Part shown: in pieces, positions 31,301 through 37,449 of the stretch
Layout: each line of letters opens with the position of its first letter
Position numbering within the stretch: the first letter of the stretch is position 1
The notes under the pieces: model-generated
What the model was told of the DNA's origin: nothing
Databases searched by the model: none
Seen by the model: only the letters and a program-made list of their open reading frames with translations
Translations under genes and position numbers: made by a program
Assembly (NCBI GenBank): GCA_024516035.1
Contig: CM044967.1
Location: 8,453,532-8,517,531 of the forward strand
Direction: 5' to 3'
Source of the DNA: Bactericera cockerelli
Lineage: Eukaryota; Arthropoda; Insecta; Hemiptera; Triozidae
DNA length: 64,000 nt

Positions 31301-32940
31301 GGAGTGGACATGCTCCTCGTGTATCTGCTAGTGATTGGACAGGTCGGTGACTCGGACTTGAGTTCACTCACCACATCTGCTTCGCCAGCTTCGATTGAAG
31401 ATTCCTGATTCACAGGATCAGGAAAGATTGGTTCGAGCAATAATTCTGAAGTGCCTGGTGTTCCAGGAGATGGCAAAGGATCGTCAGACTCGACAGCTTT
31501 CGCTGATTCATCAGTTGGGATATCTGATGAATTTGACTCTTTAGGCTGTGGATCGGTAGAGTTTTCTTTAATGTCTTCACGAAAGGTTTCAACAACATTT
31601 ACTAGGTTTGAGCTACTATCTACAATTTTATTGTTATTATTTTCTAACTTGGTATCTTCTTCAATTTCACTAAGAGGTAGGGCATGTTTATTTTCTTCTT
31701 CATTAACTGAGAACCATGTTGAAATATAGTTACCACTCTTATTGGGAATTGAGCTGGAGTGATTGAAGTTGGAAAGTTGTGTACAGCATTCCTTGATAAT
31801 ATTCAAAGACTCCTCTGCACTTTGGCTCTCATCTTTGCTTGTGTTGGCAGCCTCTTTCACTAATTTGTGTTTGTTTCGTTTAGGTGGTTGCGGGGGAGGG
31901 AAGGGAGATGGTGGTAGTGACGACGCATGTGGTGGATGATACACTTCTATTTCTTCTTCTAGTTGACTCTCTGGAATTTTTTGGTAAGACAAAGTCCTGA
32001 GACCACTATCATCGCTTGTGTTATACGGAATATTAGTAGAAGACAGGGAGAGGGGCTTACCTAATGGATGCGTTAAGGCTCGGGCACTAAATTTAGGTGC
32101 ACTAAAAGTTGCATTAACAGGTTTTGGTAGATCACGTTCTACAGAATTAACATCACGCCTATGAACAATAGGTTCTAGAATTTTTTTGCGAGGAAGTGTG
32201 CTAGAGCCGGGGGCTGGGGAATGCTACGGGCCGCGTTAGTCTGCCTGACATATTTTCCCTCCGGTAGGAAGTCTACTTGGGAGAATGAGGCACTTCTGAA
32301 GGGTATTGAGCGCTGCGTGTAAGCACCTACTATTGTACGGGATTCTGGTTTGGCAAAAGTCAAGTTAAATATGTCATCTTCCTTGCTAACATTTTCACTC
32401 GCTGAGGCAGTGACAGCAGTTTCTTTGTTCTGCTCTTGTTGACTGGTTGATGGCGATGTCAGCTTAGCTGTGAGTTGTTTCAGGCGCTCCGTTTTATCAC
32501 TGCTTCTGTTTTTCTTCTTGTTGTGAGCGTTTCCCCCTCGCTTGCCCCCGCGGCCCAAGCTGTCCCCGCCGAAGCGGAGGTTACTGAAGCGATCCAGATT
32601 ATTATCTCTCCAGCTAGTGGTGTGATGAGGATAACTTTCAAGTGCACGGGGTTTTGCGGGAGGTAAGAATTTGTTTTGTATTAGATTCACGCCATTTTTC
32701 TCTTCACTAAACTTGTCACTACCGAAACAACTGTAATGCTTCCATTGCAAAGAACTGCGATAAACTAAAGAGTTTCTATTATTAGCGTTGGCAATTGAAA
32801 TTTGGGGTAAACTAGATGAGCAGCAGCAAGTATCTTCATTGCCCCTGCTCTGCTCGCCAGATGGTAGCACGCTATCTTTGTGGGATATAAATCGTACGCG
32901 CACTGAGCCAATCGTGAGCAGTGAGGGAGATCTGCCAACT
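10131..32940 (-). CDS. ARHGEF17: Rho guanine nucleotide exchange factor 17-like (17 exons, 5' incomplete)
   Basis: This is a DH-PH exchange factor expected to load GTP onto Rho-family GTPases (RhoA for the human protein) and to affect actin and junctions. About 1,640 residues can be read: a disordered basic/serine-rich N-terminus (30655-32940), DH (22406-26452), PH (21379-21632), a helical linker (15650-15872), and a C-terminal WD40-like beta-propeller (10131-15074). The C-terminus GREDSTNHLLLWHV and the propeller blocks VWVCNSDGYVGQV, WLGTEDGCIHVY and ELLWIGTSAGVVLTMP match human ARHGEF17 closely. Exon phases agree at every junction from 27671 to 21379 and from 15872 to the stop. Three problems remain. 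There is no in-frame ATG in the first exon. The frame breaks at T7 (32181-32187). Phases disagree at two joins (30655 to 27764, and 21379 to 15872), where a small exon or an indel must be missing. Confidence 0.9.
10684..11031. repeat. Diverged tandem duplication in the last intron
   Basis: Two copies of about 160-185 bp share TTCGACCTTTTTCA, ATTATTTTATGGGG, TATTTTC and a final ACTGGACTAATGGTATAAA. They lie within the intron between exons 10369 and 11043. Confidence 0.65.
11043..11213 (-). CDS. ARHGEF17: ARHGEF17-like propeller exon
   Basis: Acceptor TTTTCCAG, donor CCG|GTGAGA. It encodes CDDIIRQHKSACLRVTSLLA followed by the strand pair ELLWIGTSAGVVLTMPLP. Both blocks are near-identical to human ARHGEF17. 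The exon begins with two bases of a split codon and ends with one; both phases match the neighbours. Confidence 0.93.
11265..11401. repeat. 68-bp tandem duplication
   Basis: Two nearly identical 68-bp units begin at 11265 and 11333 (TGAGATACCCAACCCAAACT start). The few differences suggest a recent origin. It is intronic. Confidence 0.8.
11679..11847 (-). CDS. ARHGEF17: ARHGEF17-like propeller exon
   Basis: Acceptor TTCTCCAG, donor GCGA|GTAAGA. It encodes NSFVVGHVSCFVT, then GFGVWAALHNSSVM and LEVLCEVNIAPAVSKILA. This corresponds to the GVWVTL block and the following strand of human ARHGEF17. Phase 0 entry and phase 1 exit both fit. Confidence 0.92.
11885..12032 (+). repeat. S3 tRNA-derived SINE
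   Basis: A well-preserved copy inserted antisense to the host gene, in the intron 11848-12177. The tRNA-like head has an A-box region (TAGCTTCATCGATAAGGCGG) and a B-box (GGTGGTTCAAGTCC), followed by the family tail GCGAGTTTGAGTAATTGTGA and CACGAAAGTGATTAACACAA. Confidence 0.85.
12063..12153 (+). repeat. R2 repeat fragment
   Basis: This holds the 3' part of R2 (GGACGAGCCAA, GGCTGGAGACCATCACTCCC, CCAAGCTGGTTACA), directly beside the splice donor of the next exon. Confidence 0.7.
12178..12397 (-). CDS. ARHGEF17: ARHGEF17-like propeller exon
   Basis: Acceptor GTGTTTCAG, donor GAG|GTAAGG. It encodes YLDNCVFVSLATGEVCVYTR, then VTKMLPVQNRLWCTCHNLIK, matching the human blocks YLNNQVFVSLANGEL and ITKMVSVGGRLWCG. 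Phases fit (one base in, phase 0 out). Confidence 0.93.
12755..12905 (+). repeat. S4 SINE, partial
   Basis: The copy begins inside the B-box region (TTGGATCCCACCCAATGC) and keeps the tail (GGGTTAGGTGATAG, AACGTCTGGTGGTTA, TTCCATTAAAAAGG). It is diverged from the copies at 34158 and 48243. Confidence 0.7.
13082..13222 (-). repeat. S1 SINE, head truncated
   Basis: Read on the minus strand, it has CCAGAGGTCGCGGGTTCGAA (B-box), GCCGGGACATGGCAAG, then the family tail ending in ATAAATAAGGCGATATTATT. It lies in the intron just left of exon 13243-13452. Confidence 0.8.
13243..13452 (-). CDS. ARHGEF17: ARHGEF17-like exon: acidic loop and first propeller strand
   Basis: Acceptor TATTTTTCAG, donor AAT|GTAAGC. 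It begins with an acidic run (SSSSEDENEDEDEPICDHEE) like the Ser/Glu-rich region of the human protein, then the conserved ATMWLGTEDGCIHVYNC. Entry and exit phases (2 and 2) match the neighbours. Confidence 0.93.
13905..14006 (-). CDS. ARHGEF17: ARHGEF17-like linker exon
   Basis: Acceptor CTTTTTACAG, donor GATAG|GTAAGT. It encodes about 34 residues (DHRIAPSEDMFNNTGISISV and onward), a low-complexity linker within the propeller region. It is assigned by its splice sites and by phases that fit both neighbours exactly, rather than by homology. Confidence 0.8.
14228..14316 (-). repeat. S3 SINE, diverged
   Basis: Reading the minus strand, it has TCGATAAGGCGGTGACCTCG and GAGGTCGGTGGTTCGAGTCA, then AGCAAAGATAT and a GAGTAATTGTGA-type tail. 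Confidence 0.7.
14425..14700 (+). repeat. R1 repeat ending in a 4 x 38-bp tandem array
   Basis: R1 starts with AGGGTGGCATCATTGTGAAC and runs to AACCAAGCCAATGCTGG. The 38-bp end unit (GCTGGTCTACTCCCTG... CCCCCAGCCAGACT) is then repeated four times, exactly filling 14549-14700, with one or two substitutions per copy. Single-unit copies of R1 lie at 33452, 47510 and 49172. Confidence 0.9.
14739..15074 (-). CDS. ARHGEF17: ARHGEF17-like exon: end of PH linker and propeller start
   Basis: Acceptor TTTCACCACAG, donor CCACT|GTGAGT. It encodes ENISMVFPSAEKRASWEESF, then the conserved blocks PVPIRKTRAGLQFTCASPAL, VWVCNSDGYVGQVCVLSL and NARILCVACIP, all with direct counterparts in human ARHGEF17. It joins exon 15650-15872 in phase, giving NTRDGIENIS. 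Confidence 0.95.
15650..15872 (-). CDS. ARHGEF17: ARHGEF17-like helical linker exon
   Basis: Acceptor TTTTTTTGCAG, donor CACTAG|GTAATT. The 73 residues are strongly helical (DDNIRRMLREMDSLSEDVAT, SQMIELSASLHCSHDQLEEL) and match the human segment after the PH domain (ENIQKAISRLDEDLATLGQM). Entry needs one base from the previous exon, but the PH exon donor offers phase 0. A small exon or an indel is therefore missing between them. Confidence 0.9.
16113..16862 (+). repeat. R4 repeat, about 750 bp, with palindromic start
   Basis: The element begins with an imperfect palindrome around TTTCTAATATTAGAAATCGG, then TTTTTGCTCCGATTTCAA, a GTCGGTCT microsatellite (16246-16327), and text shared with other copies (AAACGATTCCTTGTAACGCG). 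GGAAGTATTGTGT recurs near both ends (16141 and 16838). Shorter pieces lie at 26140-26215, 54890-55070 and 55290-55515. No transposase was seen. Confidence 0.75.
16246..16327 (+). repeat. 8-bp microsatellite (TCGGTCTG)n
   Basis: About ten tandem units with one shortened unit near the right end. The same tract is short in the R4 copy at 55340, so it expanded here. Confidence 0.95.
17436..19688. mobile_element. Foldback element A: long inverted repeat with transposase remnants
   Basis: The left end ACAGGGTGATCGAAACCACC and right end GGTGGTTTCGATCACCCTGT are exact complements. Near-identical inverted arms run from about 17436-18335 and 18777-19688, with an occasional mismatch or small indel. Each arm encodes, pointing outward, the C-terminal part of a Tc1/mariner-type DDE transposase (LWGKVKDLAY, RPTDVENMKLRIIE, NITPEELER, GRLRKSI). 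The right copy adds RWIGKGGPNPYPPDTLDLT, including the region of the third catalytic Asp. The central 440 bp contain a second copy (18361-18475) of arm text at 18035-18127. It can no longer encode a full enzyme. Confidence 0.85.
19691..21346. mobile_element. Foldback element B: 1.66-kb near-perfect palindrome with repeated end boxes
   Basis: The ends ACAGGGTGTCCCACCAAACT and its complement meet at a centre near 20,519, with arms of about 800 bp around a short unpaired middle. Within the left arm the box ACAGGGTG recurs at 19814, 19942 and 20079 (and degenerate at 20221), about 125-140 bp apart. The opposite orientation appears at 20247 and 20372, and everything is mirrored in the right arm (20658, 20782, then complements at 20951, 21088, 21214). 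It starts two bases after element A ends. No transposase ORF is visible. Confidence 0.85.
21379..21632 (-). CDS. ARHGEF17: ARHGEF17-like PH-domain exon
   Basis: Acceptor CAATTCCAG. The donor is either GACGTT|GTAAAA (used here) or GAC|GTTGTA three bases earlier. It encodes LIHLVAAERTFLRHDLVTMA, KERALFLFSDLLVITSIKRR and NKYKLLTKIPLHDLDV. These are the first strands of the PH domain, with the typical LFLFSDLLV core. Entry phase matches exon 22406-22550. The exit (phase 0) does not fit the next exon, which needs one carried base. Confidence 0.93.
21660..21755 (-). repeat. R3 repeat copy
   Basis: On the minus strand, it has AATAAGCTCGAAACAGCTGT, CCAGGTATGTTCTGATG and ACAACTTCTCACTTTTCTGT. It sits directly upstream of the PH exon, in the same sense as the host gene. 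Its CAG|GTATGT matches a strong splice donor. Confidence 0.8.
22406..22550 (-). CDS. ARHGEF17: ARHGEF17-like DH-domain exon (C-terminal helix)
   Basis: Acceptor ATTTCACAG, donor GACG|GTAAAT. It encodes TLMKHTDQNHSDFVLLREAQ and KEIHDLAVKINCTERE, the last long helix of the DH domain running into the PH. It ends with one base of a Gly codon completed by the PH exon. Confidence 0.93.
23462..23554 (-). CDS. ARHGEF17: ARHGEF17-like DH-domain exon (CR3)
   Basis: Acceptor TTTTCAG, donor CTTCAG|GTACGA. It encodes LALDSLLIMPVQRIPRYELL, the CR3 helix of Dbl-homology domains. This is the most conserved segment and contacts the GTPase switch regions. It is 31 codons, phase 0 on both sides. Confidence 0.95.
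24066..24182 (-). CDS. ARHGEF17: ARHGEF17-like DH-domain exon
   Basis: Acceptor TTTTTGCAG, donor TTAGAG|GTAATA. It encodes FAKQSVVEAYTAFINNWKSA, then ARPAFAKFLE, the middle DH helices. Length is a multiple of three, phase 0 on both sides. Confidence 0.92.
24292..24446. mobile_element. Short MITE with 14-bp terminal repeats
   Basis: The ends TGGGCGTAGCCAGG and CCTGGCTACGCCCA are perfect inverted repeats. The 155-bp interior has an internal direct duplication (AATCAATAATACCTAGTG twice at about 24340-24380). Termini reading GGCGTAGCCAGG are common in non-autonomous DNA transposons of animals. No target duplication is clear. Confidence 0.7.
24634..24665. repeat. Perfect 32-bp palindrome
   Basis: AGATGGGAATCTACAA is followed immediately by its exact complement, with no loop. 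It is intronic in the RhoGEF gene. Confidence 0.9.
24765..24869 (-). CDS. ARHGEF17: ARHGEF17-like DH-domain exon
   Basis: Acceptor CATTCCACAG, donor CCACG|GTACGT. It encodes VPEILSEHEEFLDALKKRLD and IHQGVGDLMLAT, with the IPEIL-x-HE-x-F pattern of DH domains. Phase 0 on both sides. Confidence 0.94.
25302..25382 (-). CDS. ARHGEF17: ARHGEF17-like DH-domain exon
   Basis: Acceptor TTTGTTTCAG, donor TATCAG|GTATGT. It encodes RYLEPLKSGDLDERLIEPSV and VDDIFYQ, the YLxPL and DxIFxQ motifs before the IPEIL helix. 27 codons, phase 0 on both sides. Confidence 0.94.
25915..25998 (-). repeat. S3 SINE, partial and diverged
   Basis: The minus strand shows GGTTGGTGGTTCTTGTCCCA and AGCAGAAATTTAGTAAAGTG, then GAGTTTGATTAGTTGTGATA, the S3 tail. 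Confidence 0.65.
26035..26125 (-). repeat. R2 repeat fragment
   Basis: The minus strand shows GGTTCAAGGACCAGCCAAC, a GGAGACCATCACTCCCCCCA block and AGTCAAGCTGGCTACAA, the R2 end. An R4 fragment follows at 26140-26215 (TCTAGCATTAGAAATCTTAA, then TTTTTTTTGCTCCGATTTCA). Confidence 0.65.
26375..26452 (-). CDS. ARHGEF17: ARHGEF17-like DH-domain exon (CR1)
   Basis: Acceptor TTGATTTCAG, donor GTTACC|GTAAGT. It encodes DTRTHVVVELYETEKSYVEA then LQTIVT. The LYETEKSYVEAL stretch is CR1 of the DH domain, with the Glu that contacts switch I of the GTPase. 26 codons, phase 0 on both sides. Confidence 0.95.
26765..26868 (+). repeat. S1 SINE, 3' part
   Basis: Contains only the tail: ACCACATAATAATACGTCTT, GGGCTTACTGCTGGAATAAT, CGGGCAGTATAAATAAGGCG, ending in ATTATTATT. 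Confidence 0.75.
27033..27058. repeat. Perfect 26-bp palindrome of the R5 type
   Basis: ACTTTCCTTATAC and its exact complement. The half-site ACTTTCCTTAT is the same as the start of the R5 repeat at 4098 and 41582. Confidence 0.85.
27671..27764 (-). CDS. ARHGEF17: ARHGEF17-like exon before the DH domain
   Basis: Acceptor AAATGCAG, donor CAGAAT|GTAAGT. It encodes SMTPKGNREGLTLELNEPVC and PGPYDIQN, leading directly into the DH exon in phase 0. Entry needs two carried bases, but exon 30655-32940 ends in phase 0. A missing small exon or an indel is implied; an alternative acceptor 13 bases upstream does not solve it. Confidence 0.8.
27765..30654. other. Long RhoGEF intron without recognised elements
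   Basis: AT-rich sequence with a G-tract at 28152-28166. No SINE head, transposon end or homologous exon was recognised. A small exon may hide here, since the flanking exon phases disagree. Confidence 0.4.
30655..32940 (-). CDS. ARHGEF17: ARHGEF17-like large N-terminal exon (frame broken once)
   Basis: Acceptor GTGTTTTCAG at 32941-32942, donor ATGATG|GTAAGT at 30654. About 760 codons of disordered sequence: basic and Gly-rich (GRGGKRGGNAHNKKKNRSSD), a Ser motif region (IPFRSASFSQVDFLPEGKYV), a Pro-rich stretch (PPSPFPPPQPPKRNKHK), and Ser/Pro clusters with SPRRFYIFSRADSLSEGDSD. Two frames cover it. The first runs from the acceptor to a TAG at 32175-32177, and the second from the same place to the donor. 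They join if one A is added to the A7 run (T7 on the plus strand, 32181-32187). There is no in-frame ATG in the first part, so translation must start in an upstream exon. Confidence 0.88.
32181..32187 (-). other. ARHGEF17: Homopolymer frame break (A7 in the mRNA)
   Basis: Upstream codons read GCA AAA AAA TTC TAG; the conserved downstream frame reads AAA AAA ATT CTA GAA. One additional A, or a -1 slip on A-AAA-AAA, restores one long frame. A second homopolymer break at 54687-54691 in another gene favours assembly error. Confidence 0.8.
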
Positions 32941-33451
32941 CTGAAAACACGCAATTCACATGACACAAAATTTTAGAAAAAAATTACTCGCAACTCGCAA
33001 TGTTTATTTATATGTGAAAGCTACTGAGTACTGTGAGACAAAATAAATAAACTGAACATTGTATCATTATGAGAGAACGCTCACTCGGAAAATGTTTATG
33101 GCTAGCTACCTGCGGTCGGGGCAGTATGAGAGGAACCTTTAAACTGTTTCGATTCTTGAGATTGTTATTTTTTGCAGTATCCCAAAATATTCTCGTTTCT
33201 AAACATGTGGTGGAGGGAGAGCGAGGCCAATGTTTCGTTCCGAGGAGAGTATGAGTAAAATATCGCGTCCTTATTCTAGCCACAGCCAGCGCCGCACTTG
33301 GCCTAGTGAGCAATAACACGTGACAGCTACGCGTGCCATTCAGTGGGATGCCTGTTCAAATCCCCGACGAACCAATGAACTACATTTTTCTACGCTATGT
33401 TAATGTTTTTTTTTTTTTTTTCAAATTATTTCCAAGGTATACCCATTCATA
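32941..33451. other. Upstream flank of the large RhoGEF exon
   Basis: No exon was proven. On the minus strand a good donor-like site CCGCAG|GTAGCT occurs near 33111-33122, so a 5' UTR exon could lie at about 33120-33300. It has no ATG that opens into the large exon. Confidence 0.3.
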
Positions 33452-33597
33452 GGGTGGCGTCATCGTGAACGATGGTAGCCAGACAGTGGAGGAATGACAC
33501 AGCACTTCTATCACTGTATTTACAAGGAGGCTCATAATTGACAAGGGCCCCAGAACCAAGCCAATGCTGGTCTACTCCCTGTTTATAGTCCCCCAGC
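33452..33597 (+). repeat. R1 repeat, single-unit copy
   Basis: AGGGTGGCGTCATCGTGAAC, GGTAGCCAGACAGTGGAGGA, AACCAAGCCAATGCTGGTC and TTTATAGTCCCCCAGC. It is nearly identical to the copies at 14425 and 47510. Confidence 0.9.
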
Positions 33598-33684
33598 TAT
33601 ACCCATTGTTGAATAAAAATTTGTGTTTGACTCTCCTACAAGACACATAATTAAGAAGTGGCTTATTAATATTATGTAGTTATC

Positions 33685-33818
33685 ATGTTTGTGTTAATCA
33701 CTTTCGTGATATCACAACTACCCAAACTCGCTCTACTAAATCCACGCTGAAACCGGCACTTGAACCACCTCCAGGTTACAAGTCCGCCGCCTCTTCGATC
33801 AAGCTACTGAGGTCAGTT
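33685..33818 (-). repeat. S3 tRNA-derived SINE
   Basis: The minus strand shows TGATCGAAGAGGCGGCGGAC, a GGTGGTTCAAGTGCC B-box with a small deletion before it, GCGTGGATTTAGTAGAGCGA and CACGAAAGTGATTAACACAA. Confidence 0.85.
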
Positions 33819-34157
33819 ATTAATATTATCTATATTATACATAAAGTATATCTACCTCTCTATTGGATATTATTTATTATAAATAATAATACAAGGACGT
33901 CTTTTTGTCAATATTCGACATCAGGGATTTACGGTTTTAAAGTTTAATAAACTTTCGGATCAAGAGATATAATTATTCAACACGGTTAACCGAAGTGGAA
34001 AATATTTCAAAATTAGGGCTTGGAAATAGGACTATTTTTAAGAACAATTTTCAATATCACCATTCCGAGATTCAAATGTTCAAATTTTGGACAAAAGGTC
34101 CAAAACGAAATAATAGGTAATAATATGAAATATTATTTTCAAGTAATATTACTTTTA

Positions 34158-34345
34158 ACGTGCACTGGTAGTCCAGTATTTACCAGGTAGCGTAGGGATC
34201 TGTTGGTTCGAATCCCACCCAGTGCATTAATTTGAGTTTGTGACCACATAATAATAAGACTCTGAGGGTTAGGTGTTAGAAAATGCTTTGAGTATTAACC
34301 TCGTCTGGTGGTTACCTTCCACTAAAGACTGTTATTATTATAATT
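34158..34345 (+). repeat. S4 tRNA-derived SINE
   Basis: The head includes CCAGGTAGCGTAGGGATCTG and the B-box TTGGTTCGAATCCCACCCAG, then GTTTGTGACCACATAATAAT, GACTCTGAGGGTTAGGTG and CGTCTGGTGGTTACCTTCCA, ending in ATTATTATTA. Confidence 0.85.
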
Positions 34346-34559
34346 ATTAAATTACTTACCTGTTGCGGTGTTCGCTAGTCATCATGTAAGATTTCGCACA
34401 TCAAGAGAACATTGTAATTCTGCAACACATTAAATTTGAATTTGGTAACAGAACTTGATAATGGAATTGAAGGAATTAGGGCATCATCATTTTAAATTTA
34501 CATGTTTTTTATTTATTTATTAAAGTTGAGTATTTTACAACCTTTATAATACTTTATAT

Positions 34560-34805
34560 TTCGTAGCCATGAAATAGGAGCCATTGTAGACGCTTGTGGT
34601 CTGTGTTGTAGCCTGCCCATCCCATAGTATGCCTACCCTGATGGGTGAGAAGTGACACAATACTTCCCATTTAGGTGCTGGGTCAACATCCCTTAATTAC
34701 AACTGTAACCAAATTTTGAATACAAATTTTTGTCGGCGCGGGGGTTCGAACCCGGGACCTTCCGCATGGCAAGAGAGTGCTTAACCACTAAACTAATCGT
34801 GCTCT
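34560..34805 (-). repeat. S6 SINE-like element with a Gly(GCC)-like tRNA head
   Basis: The minus strand shows TTAGTTTAGTGGTTAAGCAC (A-box), TTGCCATGC (GCC anticodon position) and GGTCCCGGGTTCGAACCC (B-box), followed by a unique 160-bp body ending in GGCTCCTATTTCATGGCTAC. The stems are imperfect and a body follows, so it is not a functional tRNA gene. Confidence 0.6.
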
Positions 34806-36007
34806 TAATGTTATTGATTAACATTTAAAAGAATAAAGGCCAGATGTTGCACAAGTTATTTAATTATTGTTCAATTTTCGGCCCCCGTTTTACGCATTCC
34901 ATCAAAACGGACTGTGTCTTATATATATCATACTTATGTAACAAGAATACGTATTGTTAAATTGAACACTAACGACCTGGAGATATACCTAATCATGCTC
35001 TCTCTTTCAAATACACATATCAGACAAAAAGTAAAAACAGGCAAGTGAGAAGTTGATCTACATATCCAGTGTCCTTACAATAATAAATTGACCTAGAAAA
35101 TAAAAAAATGCAAGTTTGATTCAGCCGACAATGTACCCACAAAGAGATGAAATAATTTCAAGCTTCAACATAATACATTTTTTAGCAGTTTCAACAAACA
35201 TGTCTTGCAACGCAAAGTGGTCCGAAGCATTGTTGTTATTGTTTTAAAAAAGGTTACTTTCTTAATCTATATTTGTCTTGAGAATGTTTTTGTTGTTGTT
35301 GTTGACGTTTGCACCACTACTGACACGCTTCCTATCGAAGGAGACAATATTGATTTTCTGCTTGTCCAAGCGGAAAATGATTCAAAAACATGTTTTAAGA
35401 ACACTAATGTTTTCTGACAAAGATTTTTTACCTAGAATTTTGCGAATGAGTTACGACTTATTGATTTGTCTTCTCTCTGGTTATGTAAATCAGTCTCACC
35501 GCAAGCATTAATTTGGCATTTTCTTCAACCAGATTTAGGTATTCCCAAGGTAATAACTGAGAGGATACTTGTATGTAAATAATATGTATTATTAATATTG
35601 AATTTAAAACTCAAATTTCTAGGTCATTCTCGAATATCTCTAGTGACCAGTTGACCACCTAGTTCGTTCGGAAGATGTCACAACTGTTTTACGTCTAATG
35701 ATACAATAATATGGGTTCTCGTATAACTATCAGATGATTTCCAGGGATTAATCAAGTAGACATCAGAAGGGGCGATGGAAAGATAGTGAAGACTGAAGAG
35801 TGAAGAGCCATGGTTCAAACATTTTGATACTTTTAGGTTCTCCATTGTAAGTTTTGTAACATCGGTCTCTTTCTGACCATCTTAAGTTATGAAACGGGAT
35901 AGCCCGAGTTGGGGAACAGTCTGGCTTGTCTTAACTCTGTTCTGTTATTATAATTCTCGCTATTAGGTATAATAGAATGGGAAAACCGATGCTGAGCAAT
36001 GACTTAA
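34806..36007. other. AT-rich spacer, nothing recognised
   Basis: No gene or repeat family was recognised. A fragment near 35027-35060 (AAACAGGCAAGTGAGAAGTT) resembles the end of R3. The ORFs contain (TTG)n low-complexity text. Confidence 0.4.
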
Positions 36008-36128
36008 ATTTGTCAATTTTGTCTATACATTTGTCGATTTTGTCTTTACATTTGTCGATTTTGTCCATACATTTGTCGATTTTGTCTATACATTTGTCGA
36101 TTTTGTCTATACAATTGTCGATTTTGTC
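36008..36128 (+). repeat. 21-bp tandem array, about six units
   Basis: The unit TTTGTCGATTTTGTCTATACA is repeated with single-base changes. The period is a multiple of three, so it reads as a heptapeptide repeat (LSILSIH) in one frame; nothing else suggests that it is coding. Confidence 0.95.
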
Positions 36129-36711
36129 ACTTAAATTTATCCATTTTGTCTATTTATTTATTTTATTTATTTATTTAATTAATTGTTTAATAATATTAAC
36201 AATGGATTGAGAAAATGTATATACAAATATATGTAAATGTACAAATAATAATTTGGTACCTTAATAAAATAATTTTCTTATAAGTAGATAGTATAATATT
36301 TTATCTCCTTAGAATATAAAATAAGCTGTACCAGATTCCACAAAAGGATTTGAGTCTTTTGAAGAATATGCAAACTTTTGAGCACACAATGTGTTGAATT
36401 CTCAAATAATCTTCTTTAACAAAAGTTATTCATCTGATTGCTAATTCATATAATAAACATCTAAACTAAAAATATAGTAAACATCTAAACTAAAAATATC
36501 TATCTCTCCACTACTTATTACAATTCCTGGATATTTTATTATGTCTAGGTTCTATCATTTATGACAATTATACTTTAAAATGGTACTTTTTAGGATACAT
36601 TAATTTGTTACCATACACTGATGACATAATGGGGTCCAAGTATGAAATTATAAGACAAAAGTCCCAGCAAATAGTATGAAATTAGGAAATTAATCTGGAT
36701 ATAAAAATCTA

Positions 36712-37398
36712 TCAGTCATACTCACTTTGGATTAGTTCCCTATATCTCAGTGCTTTCTCCATGTATTCATAGAGGTCATTGACCTGTTCAAGAGACTTCA
36801 CTTTAAGTATTTTGATGAGTTTATCTTTGGCGTTGTCTTCTTGTAACACATGTTTCATTTCTAGTGTCTTTTTCTGGTAAGTAAATTGTATGTCTTTTCT
36901 GAGTCTCCCTTTTTTGCGAAATACCATTATTTTTGTTTTGTCTGTATTGACTTCCAATTTGTTTAATAAACAATATTCTTCTAAGGCATTCAGTGCTTTC
37001 TGCAAATCTTCCTCGGAGTCTGCTAGTATTACGAGGTCATCAGCATAATAAAGACAGATAAGATAGATTAGCTGGTTAATTTTAACTCCCCTTACACCTT
37101 TCTTCTTTAGATATTCCATAAGGTCCGATACAAATAGGATAAAAAGGAGAGGGGACAGTGAATCTCCCTGCATCACTCCTTGGTTCATCTTTTTACTGCG
37201 ACCACTTCCTTCAACTTGTTCTTCCTCTGTATCTATGTCTTCTTCCTCTAGATTTGTTTGTTTTTCTTTATCTGCTCCTTCTCCTCTTGATGAATTGTGT
37301 GTCCTAACCTCCATGGTAGCTTTAGTGTATAGTTGTTCCAGTATTCTAATGATTTTTCCTGAGACTCCTAAATTGAATAATTTTTCCCAAAGTCATTT
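36712..37398 (-). mobile_element. LINE reverse transcriptase fragment
   Basis: This is an uninterrupted frame of a non-LTR retrotransposon RT: WEKLFNLGVSGKIIRILEQL, YTKATMEVRT, then NQGVMQGDSLSPLLFILFVS and the catalytic YADDLVILADS, with KLEVNTDKTKIMVF after it. An acidic stretch (NLEEEDIDTEEEQVEG) is inserted before the QGDSLSPLL motif. It lacks the endonuclease and the N-terminal palm, so it is a dead fragment. The clean frame suggests a fairly young insertion. Confidence 0.9.
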
Positions 37399-37449
37399 TG
37401 TCTATACATTTCCCTTTTAATGTCTGGTACATATAAGTTGAAAGAAGGT

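Noticed and set aside
32175..32966. Programmed -1 frameshift in the RhoGEF as the main explanation
   Set aside because: The slippery form is there, but two other frame problems (54687-54691 and 49356-49439) suggest base errors in this assembly. It is kept as a finding to test, not as an annotation.
34735..34805. tRNA-Gly(GCC) gene on the minus strand
   Set aside because: The acceptor stem does not pair and a SINE-like body follows.
36008..36210. Repeat-protein ORF (heptad LSILSIH)
   Set aside because: The pattern comes from a 21-bp tandem repeat in AT-rich DNA. There is no start context, no splice signals and no other support.
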